A stretch of 6,873 nt of DNA from Pseudomonadota bacterium (lineage in GTDB: Bacteria > Pseudomonadota > Gammaproteobacteria > Steroidobacterales > Steroidobacteraceae): positions 1-6,873 of the forward strand of contig JAKADE010000146.1 of the NCBI GenBank assembly GCA_021820785.1, written 5' to 3'. The notes under the pieces were generated by a model. The model was given only the letters and a program-made list of their open reading frames with translations. It ran no database searches and was not told the origin of the DNA. Shown here piece by piece: positions 1-6,873 of the stretch. The position numbers and the translations under genes were made by a program. Numbering within the stretch: position 1 is the stretch's first letter; each line of letters begins with the position of its first letter.

Positions 1-1
1 C

Positions 2-1399
2 ATCGTCCAGGAGATTTTCATTGAGCGCGCCAGCCGCCGGCGGCTGGTGAGCAACCTGTACAAGGGCCGAGTGATGCGGGTGCTGCCCGGCATGCAGGCG
101 GCCTTCCTCGACATCGGGCTCGAGCGCACCGCGTTTCTGCACGTCGATGACATCGTCAGCTCGCCGCATGAGGAGGGTGAGCCGGCACCGACCGGCACGA
201 CCGCAGAAGTCGATGTGCGCCGCCTCCTCAGCCCGGGCGATGAGCTGCTGGTGCAGGTGATCAAGGATCCGATTGGCACCAAGGGGGCGCGTCTGACGAC
301 GTTCGTCACGCTGCCGGCCCGCTACCTGGTGTACCTGCCGCAGGGCGAAGGCATCGGCGTGTCGGCCAAGATCGAGGAGGAGGACGAGCGCGTGCGCCTG
401 AAGACGCTGCTCGCACAGCTGCGCCCGGAGGGCGGCGGGTTCATCCTGCGCACGGCCGCGCAGGGCGCCACCGCCGAGGGGCTGCGCGAGGACATCGAGT
501 ACCTCGAGCGGCTGTGGCGGCACGTGCGCCAGCGCGCCCTGGCCGCGCCACCCGGCACGGTGGTACACGAGGATCTGCCGCTCGCACTGCGCCTGCTGCG
601 CGATGAGCTCTCGCGGGGTGTTGAAGTCGTGCGGGTCGATTCCGCCGAGACTCTCGCGCGCATGCGCGAGTTTGCCGCCGAGTTCATGCCGGGCGTGGCG
701 GCGCGGCTGGAGCTGTACGGCGGGCCGCGGCCGATTTTCGATCTGCACGGTGTCGAGGCGGAGATCGGTCGCGCGCTCGAGCGCCGGGTGATGCTGCGCT
801 CCGGGGGGCATATGGTCATCGAACAGACCGAGGCGATGACCACGATCGACGTGAACACCGGCGGCTACGTCGGTCATCGCAACCTCGAGGAGACGAGCTT
901 TCGGACCAATCTCGAGGCGGCCGAAGCGATCGGCCGGCAGCTGCGCCTGCGCAACCTCGGTGGCATCATCATCATCGACTTCATCGACATGCACGCCGAG
1001 TCGCATCGGCGGCAGATCCTCGCCGCCCTGGAACGCTCCCTCACGGGGGATCGGGCCCAGAGCCGCATCGTCAGTCTCTCCCCGCTCGGACTGGTGGAGA
1101 TGACCCGCAAGCGCACCCGCGAGAGCCTCTCGCATCTGCTGTGCGAGCCCTGTCCGGCCTGCGAGGGGCGCGGTTTCGTCAAGACGGCCGAAACGGTCTG
1201 CCACGAGATCTTCCGCGAACTGCAGCGCCAGGAGAGCACCGGGGACGTGCTGGTGCTGGCACATCCGGCGGTCGTCGACCGGCTGCTCGAGGCGGAGTCT
1301 GCGACACTCGGGGCACTGCAGAGCGCCGCCGGGCGTGTGGTGCGGCTGCAGGTCGAGGCGCTCTACGGCGTCGACCAGTTCGACGTCGTGGCGCTGTAA
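2..1399 (+). CDS. rng: Ribonuclease G (5'-truncated by window edge)
   Basis: RNase G is an endoribonuclease that matures the 5' end of 16S rRNA and helps turn over some mRNAs; it is a paralogue of the RNase E catalytic half. The reading frame is open from base 2, and its first visible residues (IVQEIFIERASRRR) match the family just after its N-terminus. About 22 residues therefore lie outside the window, and the GTG at 47 is internal. Visible residues 1-465 show an S1 RNA-binding domain (about 18-105, with YKGRV and LPGMQAAFLDIG), the 5'-phosphate sensor pair R150/T151 (ILRTAA), the metal-binding aspartates D283 (TTIDVNTGG) and D326 (IIIIDFIDM), and the zinc-link CPAC (C384, C387). The C-terminus QFDVVAL resembles the E. 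coli end, giving about 487 residues in full. There is no long RNase E-type scaffold tail, so RNase G is preferred over RNase E. It is first in a tightly spaced gene row; the promoter is not visible. Confidence 0.96.
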   Translation: MVQEIFIERASRRRLVSNLYKGRVMRVLPGMQAAFLDIGLERTAFLHVDDIVSSPHEEGEPAPTGTTAEVDVRRLLSPGDELLVQVIKDPIGTKGARLTTFVTLPARYLVYLPQGEGIGVSAKIEEEDERVRLKTLLAQLRPEGGGFILRTAAQGATAEGLREDIEYLERLWRHVRQRALAAPPGTVVHEDLPLALRLLRDELSRGVEVVRVDSAETLARMREFAAEFMPGVAARLELYGGPRPIFDLHGVEAEIGRALERRVMLRSGGHMVIEQTEAMTTIDVNTGGYVGHRNLEETSFRTNLEAAEAIGRQLRLRNLGGIIIIDFIDMHAESHRRQILAALERSLTGDRAQSRIVSLSPLGLVEMTRKRTRESLSHLLCEPCPACEGRGFVKTAETVCHEIFRELQRQESTGDVLVLAHPAVVDRLLEAESATLGALQSAAGRVVRLQVEALYGVDQFDVVAL

Positions 1400-1433
1400 G
1401 GCGCCTGCGCGGCGGACGGAGTACGCTTCGGGC

Positions 1434-2246
1434 ATGAGCACGGTGGCTGCCCTCCAGATGACTTCCGGCGCCGAGGTCGAGGCCAACCTCGAGCAGGCGC
1501 GCGCGCTGCTCGAGGTGGCGGCCGGGCGCGGCGCGCAGCTTGCCGTGCTGCCGGAGAATTTCGCGTTCATGGGCCGAACCGAGGCCGATCGACGGCGCGT
1601 CAGCGAACCGGACGGCGCCGGCCCGATCCAGGCATTTCTCGCCGCCAGTGCCCGCGAGCTCGGTCTGTGGATCGTGGGCGGAACCGTACCGCTCTCGGGT
1701 GCAGCCGACGGGCGCGTGGCGCCGGCCTGCCTGGTGTACGACGCCGACGGCGAACGGCGCGCCCGCTACGACAAGATCCACCTGTTCGATGTGCAGCTCC
1801 CGGACCGCGCCGAAAGTTACCGCGAATCGGCGCATTTCGCCCCGGGCAGCGCTGCGGTGGTGCTCGACACGCCGATCGGACGGCTCGGCCTGTCGGTCTG
1901 CTACGATGTCCGCTTTCCGGAGCTGTACCGCACGCTGAGTGCGCGCGGCGCGCAGTTGTTTGCCGTGCCGGCGGCATTCACCGCGGCCACGGGCCAGGCA
2001 CACTGGGACGTGCTGCTGCGCGCGCGGGCGATCGAGAACCTCTGCGCGGTGATCGGCGCAGGCCAGTCGGGTCGGCACGCCAACGGGCGCGAGACCTACG
2101 GCGACAGCCTCGTGGTCGATCATTGGGGCCGGGTGCTGGCGCGCCAGGCGCAAGGCCCGGGCTGCGTCACCGCGGACATCGACCTCACGGTGCAGCAGCG
2201 CGACCGGGAGCGCTTCCCGGTGCTCGAGCACCGCGTGCTCGGCTGA
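1434..2246 (+). CDS. Nitrilase-superfamily carbon-nitrogen hydrolase (Nit1/YbeM-like amidase)
   Basis: This is a cytosolic amidase of the nitrilase superfamily (CN_hydrolase), 270 residues. The catalytic triad is visible: E41 in LAVLPENF, K114 in RYDKIHLFDV, and nucleophile C156 in GLSVCYDVRFPELYR. The pattern FDV after the lysine and CYDVRFPELYR resemble the Nit1 / deaminated-glutathione amidase and Nit2 omega-amidase group, so hydrolysis of a damaged or alpha-keto amide metabolite is the likely job; the exact substrate cannot be told from sequence. The start at ATG 1434 gives the usual N-terminus (STVAALQMTSG, first beta strand). The frame stays open upstream to 1335, but that part overlaps rng and encodes no family sequence. 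The Shine-Dalgarno is poor: GGAG ends about 11 bases before ATG. It lies 34 bases after rng and 31 before tldD, so it is probably co-transcribed. In pseudomonads a relative sits in the same neighbourhood (family knowledge). Confidence 0.93.
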   Translation: MSTVAALQMTSGAEVEANLEQARALLEVAAGRGAQLAVLPENFAFMGRTEADRRRVSEPDGAGPIQAFLAASARELGLWIVGGTVPLSGAADGRVAPACLVYDADGERRARYDKIHLFDVQLPDRAESYRESAHFAPGSAAVVLDTPIGRLGLSVCYDVRFPELYRTLSARGAQLFAVPAAFTAATGQAHWDVLLRARAIENLCAVIGAGQSGRHANGRETYGDSLVVDHWGRVLARQAQGPGCVTADIDLTVQQRDRERFPVLEHRVLG

Positions 2247-2277
2247 TACTCCCTTTTGAGCCTATGGGAAGGCGTTC

Positions 2278-3729
2278 ATGACCGACTTGACCCGTACCGA
2301 TCCGCTGACTCTCGCCCGCGACCTGATCCTGCGTCCGAGCGGCCTCGACGGCCGCCTCGAGAACATCTTCGGCGAGGTGCTCACACACTCGGTGGACTTC
2401 GCGGACGTCTACTTCGAGCTGTCCCGCCAGGAGTCCTGGTCGCTCGAGGACGGTATCGTCAAGGACGGCAGCGCGAGCATCGACCAGGGCGTGGGAGTGC
2501 GCGCGCTCGCCGGGGAGAAGACCGGTTTCGCCTATTCGGACGAGATCCACTTGCCGGCGCTCACCGAGGCCTCGCACGCGGCGCGGGCCATCGCCGCGCA
2601 CGGCACCGAGCGGCGGGTGGCGGCCTGGCGCGAGCGCAGCGGTCACCAGCTGTACCTGCCGGCCGATCCGCTCGCGACGCTGCCCGATGCGGACAAGGTC
2701 GCCTGGCTCGAGCGGGTCGACCGTGAGGCGCGGCGCGTCGATCCGCGTGTCGTGCATGTGACCGCGAGCCTGGTCGCGGTGCACCAGGTGGTGCTGATCG
2801 CCAACAGCGAGGGGGAGCTCGCCGCGGACGTCCGTCCACTGGTGCGATTCAACGTCTCGGTGCTCGTCGAGCACAACGGCCGGCGCGAGCGCGGCTACAG
2901 CGGTGCCGGCGGGCGTTACTCGCTGGCCGAGCTGGTCGCAGACGATGCTCCGCTGCGCCTGGCGCGCGAGGCGGCCCGTCAGGCGTTGGTGAACCTCGAG
3001 GCCGTGCCGGCGCCGGCCGGTCCCATGACGGTGGTGCTGGGCGCCGGGTGGCCGGGCATACTCCTGCACGAAGCGATCGGCCACGGCCTGGAGGGCGATT
3101 TCAACCGCAAAGGTACCTCAGCGTTCGCCAATCGCATCGGCCAGCGCGTGGCGGCAGCGGGCTGCACGGTGGTCGATGACGGTACGCTGGCGCGGCGGCG
3201 CGGGTCACTCAACATCGATGACGAGGGCACTCCTACGCAGTGCACCACGTTGATCGAAGACGGCATCCTGCGCGGCTATATGCAGGACCGGCTCAACGCG
3301 CGGCTCATGGGCCAGCGCCCCACTGGCAACGGTCGCCGCGAGTCGTACGCGCATCTGACGATGCCGCGCATGACCAACACTTACATGCGTCCCGGGCCGC
3401 ATGATCCGGAGGAAATCATCCGGTCGGTCGAGCGTGGCATCTACGCGGTGAATTTCGGGGGTGGCCAGGTGGACATCACGTCCGGGAAGTTCGTCTTCTC
3501 CGCGAGCGAAGCCTACGCGATCGAGAACGGCCGGCTGGGCGCGCCGCTGAAGGGCGCCACACTGATCGGCAATGGTCCGGACGTCCTGACCCGCGTCACG
3601 ATGGTGGGGAATGATCTGAAGCTCGACGAAGGTGTCGGGACCTGCGGCAAGGAGGGCCAGAGCGTACCGGTCGGCGTCGGCCAGCCGACGCTGAAGATCG
3701 AAGAGCTGACGGTCGGCGGCACGGCCTGA
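2278..3729 (+). CDS. tldD: Metalloprotease subunit TldD
   Basis: TldD is the zinc-bearing subunit of the TldD/TldE (PmbA) heteromeric protease, which in E. coli degrades unfolded peptides, trims the microcin B17 leader and affects the antitoxin CcdA. The product is 483 residues, close to E. coli TldD (481). The N-terminal domain has the typical DFADVYFE and [21 protein letters not shown]. The HExxxH motif is at H264-E265-H269 ([11 protein letters not shown]), and the third likely zinc ligand is C456 in the C-terminal [17 protein letters not shown]. The family segment [15 protein letters not shown] is also intact. ATG 2278 is preceded by GGAAGG at 2267-2272, five bases away, a good ribosome site. 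The partner tldE/pmbA is not in this window; in pseudomonads it lies a little downstream of tldD, but here a decarboxylase follows directly. Nothing appears broken. Confidence 0.97.
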   Translation: MTDLTRTDPLTLARDLILRPSGLDGRLENIFGEVLTHSVDFADVYFELSRQESWSLEDGIVKDGSASIDQGVGVRALAGEKTGFAYSDEIHLPALTEASHAARAIAAHGTERRVAAWRERSGHQLYLPADPLATLPDADKVAWLERVDREARRVDPRVVHVTASLVAVHQVVLIANSEGELAADVRPLVRFNVSVLVEHNGRRERGYSGAGGRYSLAELVADDAPLRLAREAARQALVNLEAVPAPAGPMTVVLGAGWPGILLHEAIGHGLEGDFNRKGTSAFANRIGQRVAAAGCTVVDDGTLARRRGSLNIDDEGTPTQCTTLIEDGILRGYMQDRLNARLMGQRPTGNGRRESYAHLTMPRMTNTYMRPGPHDPEEIIRSVERGIYAVNFGGGQVDITSGKFVFSASEAYAIENGRLGAPLKGATLIGNGPDVLTRVTMVGNDLKLDEGVGTCGKEGQSVPVGVGQPTLKIEELTVGGTA

Positions 3730-3740
3730 GGCGTTCGAGC

Positions 3741-5162
3741 ATGGACCAGGAGGAATTCCGCAGGTTCGGTCACCAGCTGATCGACTGGATTGCCGATTAC
3801 CGGCACGAGTGCGCCCAGGGCACCCGTGCGGTGATGGCCCGCGTGGCGCCTGGGGACGTTCGTGCCCGTCTGCCGGCCGGGCCGCCGCTCGATGCGCAGC
3901 CCCTGGAGGATGTGCTCGCGGACCTGTCCAACATCATTCTGCCGGGCTGCACCCACTGGCAGGATCCGCGCTTCTTCGCCTATTTCCCCTCCAATAGCTC
4001 ACTCTCCGCGGTGCTCGGGGATCTGGCGAGTACCGGCCTGGCGCAGCTCGGCCTGAACTGGCAGGCGAGCCCGGCGCTCACGGAGCTGGAGGATCTCACC
4101 ACCGACTGGCTGCGCCAGATGATGGGCCTCTCGGCGCAGTGGAGCGGCGTGATCCAGGACACGGCCTCTACGGCGACTCTGGTGGCGCTGCTGTGCGCCC
4201 GCGAGCGCGCCACGAACTTCGCTGCGGCGCGCGGCGGATTGCAGGGCTGTGCCGAGCCCCTCACGGTCTACATGTCGAGTCAGAGTCACAGTTCCGTCGA
4301 GAAGGCGGCCTTGCTGGCGGGGTTCGGGCGGGAGAACCTGCGCGTGATTCCCGTCGACGATGCCTTTCGAATGCAGCCGCAGGCGCTGCGCGAGGCCATC
4401 GAGGCCGATGTGCGCCGCGGGCGGCGGCCCTGCGCCATCGTCGCCACGGTGGGCTCGACGGCCGTCACTGCCGTCGATCCGCTCGCCCCGATTGCCGAGG
4501 TGGCACGCGCCCACGGTGTGTGGCTGCACGTCGATGCGGCACTGGCGGGCGCCGCCATGATCCTGCCGGAGTGCCGGGCGCTGTGGCAGGGCGTCGAGGG
4601 TGCCGACTCCCTCGTCGTGAACGCACACAAGTGGCTCGGCGCCTCGTTCGATTGTTCGCTCTACTACGTGCGCGATCCGCAGCACCTGATCCGGGTAATG
4701 TCCACGAGCCCGAGCTATCTGCGCACGGCCGCGGACGAGACGGCGCGCAACCTGCGCGATTGGGGAATCCCGCTCGGACGGCGCTTCCGCGCCCTGAAGC
4801 TGTGGTTTCTCATCCGCGAGCAGGGTGTGAGCGGGCTGCAGACCCGACTGCGGCGTGATCTGGCGCACGCACGCTGGCTCGCCGAGCGCATCGATGCGGC
4901 GGCGCAGTGGCGGCGGTTGGCGCCGGTTCCGCTGCAGACCGTATGCGTGCGGCACGAGCCGCCGGGACTCGACGGCGATGCGCTCGATCGGCACACGCTC
5001 GCCTGGGCGCGGCGCATCAACGAATCGGGTCAGGCGTATCTCACTCCCGCGATGCTCGAAGGGCGCTGGATGGTGCGAGTGTCGTTCGGCGTCGAGACGA
5101 CCGAACACCGGCACGTCGAGGCGCTCTGGGCGCTGATGCAGTCGGCCGCCGCGGCCCACTGA
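3741..5162 (+). CDS. Group II PLP-dependent decarboxylase (aromatic-L-amino-acid decarboxylase-like)
   Basis: This is a soluble pyridoxal-phosphate enzyme of the aromatic-L-amino-acid decarboxylase family, expected to turn an amino acid such as tyrosine, tryptophan or DOPA into its amine plus CO2. Its 473 residues align end to end with animal DDC (about 480). Shared segments are THW..P.FFAYFP, WQASPALTELE, H183 stacking on PLP (SQSHSSVEKA), D265 binding the pyridine nitrogen (HVDAALAG), Schiff-base K297 (NAHKWLG), catalytic-loop Y326 (SPSYLRT) and IPLGRRFRALKLWF. Keeping the loop tyrosine argues for decarboxylation rather than the aldehyde-synthase reaction of Phe-substituted relatives. Compared with human DDC as remembered, pocket residues differ: Leu replaces Tyr in HVDAAYAG and Leu replaces Phe in GFSW, so the substrate is uncertain. 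ATG 3741 lies 11 bases after tldD; GAGG at 3728-3731, overlapping the tldD stop, may serve as ribosome site. Translation may be coupled to tldD. Confidence 0.92.
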   Translation: MDQEEFRRFGHQLIDWIADYRHECAQGTRAVMARVAPGDVRARLPAGPPLDAQPLEDVLADLSNIILPGCTHWQDPRFFAYFPSNSSLSAVLGDLASTGLAQLGLNWQASPALTELEDLTTDWLRQMMGLSAQWSGVIQDTASTATLVALLCARERATNFAAARGGLQGCAEPLTVYMSSQSHSSVEKAALLAGFGRENLRVIPVDDAFRMQPQALREAIEADVRRGRRPCAIVATVGSTAVTAVDPLAPIAEVARAHGVWLHVDAALAGAAMILPECRALWQGVEGADSLVVNAHKWLGASFDCSLYYVRDPQHLIRVMSTSPSYLRTAADETARNLRDWGIPLGRRFRALKLWFLIREQGVSGLQTRLRRDLAHARWLAERIDAAAQWRRLAPVPLQTVCVRHEPPGLDGDALDRHTLAWARRINESGQAYLTPAMLEGRWMVRVSFGVETTEHRHVEALWALMQSAAAAH

Positions 5163-5167
5163 ACTCA

Positions 5168-5186
5168 GCCGGGGTCAGACTCCGGC
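5168..5186. terminator. Candidate hairpin between convergent genes
   Basis: GCCGG at 5168-5172 pairs with CCGGC at 5182-5186, extended by a G-U pair and a G-C pair to a seven-pair stem around the loop UCAGA (plus strand). It starts six bases after the decarboxylase stop and ends just before the stop of the YdcH gene, so it sits where transcripts from both sides must end. There is no U-run on either side, so it is not a classical intrinsic terminator; it could be a 3'-end-protecting hairpin or chance. Confidence 0.35.
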
Positions 5187-5189
5187 GCG

Positions 5190-5414
5190 CTACGCATTGA
5201 GGTCGGGGATGAGCTCGCTTTCCAGGCGGGTAATCTGGTCTTTCAGCGCCAGTTTGCGCTTCTTCAGCCGCTTCAGCTGCAGCTCATCCACGTGCATATC
5301 GAGCGACAGCCGGCAGATGACCTCGTCGAGATCGCGATGCTCGATACGCAGCTGCCGCAATTTTTCCATGTTGCGGAACAGCTCGCGATCGATGTTGTCT
5401 TCGGTGTCGGTCAT
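5190..5414 (-). CDS. YdcH/DUF465-family small coiled-coil protein
   Basis: A 74-residue, highly charged, cytosolic protein with no signal peptide or membrane segment. Residues about 12-68 form one or two long helices with heptad-like leucines and isoleucines. The signature H..LD..I (HRDLDEVICRL, residues 26-36) followed by LKRLKKRKLALKDQITRLE (47-65) is that of the DUF465/YdcH family (PF04325). The family's molecular role is not established; the shape suggests a self-associating or adaptor coiled coil. ATG 5414 gives the family's normal length and is preceded by GGAG (5422-5419), four bases away. The frame stays open far upstream through the antisense of non-homologous sequence, so no earlier start is favoured. 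It follows rhlB on the same strand after 103 bases and converges with the decarboxylase gene, 27 bases apart. A strong inverted repeat covers half of its ribosome site, which may limit translation. Confidence 0.9.
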   Translation of the reverse strand: MTDTEDNIDRELFRNMEKLRQLRIEHRDLDEVICRLSLDMHVDELQLKRLKKRKLALKDQITRLESELIPDLNA

Positions 5415-5420
5415 GGCGCT

Positions 5421-5447
5421 CCGTTCCCGCCGCAGCGGCGGGAACGG
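5421..5447. repeat. Perfect 13+1+13 inverted repeat upstream of the YdcH gene
   Basis: Left arm CCGTTCCCGCCGC (5421-5433), one-base centre A5434, right arm GCGGCGGGAACGG (5435-5447): all 13 pairs match. In minus-strand RNA it would form an 11-pair stem with a five-base loop, ending six bases before the YdcH start codon and including two G of its GGAG ribosome site. It has no following U-run. Possible roles are a DNA operator, a translation-limiting hairpin, or a stable mRNA 3' end for rhlB. A chance match of this length is unlikely even in GC-rich DNA. Confidence 0.8.
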
Positions 5448-5489
5448 CCGCAGACGCCCCCGCCGTGCCGTGCCTCGCTGCGCCACCCT

Positions 5490-5495
5490 ATCATA
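5490..5495 (-). promoter_or_regulatory. Possible -10 box for the YdcH gene
   Basis: Read on the minus strand, 5495-5490 is TATGAT, one mismatch from the TATAAT consensus, and the only AT-rich patch in the rhlB-YdcH gap. Transcription would start near 5483 and give a leader of about 70 bases containing the 13-base inverted repeat. No good -35 box is seen 16-18 bases upstream (GCGCCG lies there, inside the rhlB stop region), and there is no TG extension, so the call is weak. Confidence 0.25.
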
Positions 5496-5499
5496 GCGC

Positions 5500-5517
5500 G
5501 CGCCGCCGCAGGCGGCG

Positions 5518-5518
<1 letters not shown>
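5500..5518 (-). terminator. GC hairpin at the rhlB stop codon
   Basis: GCGCCGCC (5500-5507) and GGCGGCGC (5511-5518) form an eight-pair stem with a three-base loop, touching the last base of the rhlB stop codon. On the minus strand it is followed by GCGCTATGATAG rather than a U-run. It could stabilise the 3' end of rhlB mRNA or act as a weak or Rho-assisted terminator. GC-only short stems arise easily in this base composition. Confidence 0.35.
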
Positions 5519-6852
<1,334 letters not shown>

Positions 6853-6873
6853 CGACTCTCCGGCGTGCGCCGC

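Noticed and set aside
773..784. GCGCTCGAGCGC 12-base palindrome in rng
   Set aside because: Short, within conserved coding sequence, and expected by chance in GC-rich DNA.
47..1399. GTG at 47 as the start of RNase G
   Set aside because: The frame is open and homologous to RNase G back to base 2; the real start lies upstream of the window.
1335..1433. N-terminal extension of the nitrilase beginning at 1335
   Set aside because: It overlaps the end of rng and encodes a Trp/Cys/Arg/Ser-rich peptide unlike the family; ATG 1434 gives the expected first strand.
1400..1433. Terminator after rng
   Set aside because: Only a four-pair GCGC stem is possible and there is no U-run; the gap looks like an intra-operon spacer.
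1179..2231. 350-codon open frame on the minus strand opposite rng and the nitrilase gene
   Set aside because: It is antisense to two well-supported genes, shows Arg/His/Ala-rich composition with no recognisable motif, and is typical of long stop-free frames in GC-rich DNA. The same holds for 2185-3084 and 3999-5159 on the minus strand.

Overview
The window is ordinary chromosomal housekeeping DNA from a GC-rich bacterium. The closest relatives of its proteins, judged from remembered sequences, point to a gammaproteobacterium. The reasons are an RNase G very like that of E. coli, a RhlB-type DEAD-box helicase, TldD, and a YdcH/DUF465 protein. The rng, nitrilase, tldD order matches the arrangement in pseudomonads and relatives. 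The order or family cannot be fixed from this sequence; a Xanthomonadales/Nevskiales/Steroidobacter-like lineage is only a guess. No mobile element, phage gene, CRISPR array, tRNA or rRNA is visible, and base composition is even throughout.

Layout. Positions 2-3729 hold three tightly spaced plus-strand genes: the 3' part of rng (RNase G, cut by the left edge), a nitrilase-superfamily amidase (1434-2246) and tldD (2278-3729). Eleven bases after tldD, still on the plus strand, comes a group II PLP-dependent decarboxylase of the aromatic-L-amino-acid decarboxylase family (3741-5162). The gaps of 34, 31 and 11 bases suggest one transcription unit whose promoter lies outside the window. On the minus strand, facing these genes, are rhlB (6852-5518, complete) and a 74-residue YdcH-family coiled-coil protein (5414-5190). 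The two blocks converge at 5163-5189, a gap of 27 bases that, with the last bases of the decarboxylase gene excluded, can form a short hairpin.

How the genes relate. RNase G matures and degrades RNA; RhlB unwinds RNA and in E. coli works with the paralogous RNase E. TldD is half of the TldD/TldE metalloprotease. The nitrilase is probably a metabolite-repair amidase. The decarboxylase makes an amine from an (aromatic) amino acid and has no obvious link to the others.

The 103-base gap between rhlB and the YdcH gene is the most structured non-coding DNA. It holds a hairpin on the rhlB stop codon, a possible -10 box, and a perfect 13+1+13 inverted repeat that runs into the Shine-Dalgarno of the YdcH gene. 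I found no convincing undescribed system. The points most worth checking are that palindrome, the decarboxylase attached to the tldD operon, the absence of yhdP between rng and the nitrilase, and the 14-glycine tract in RhlB.
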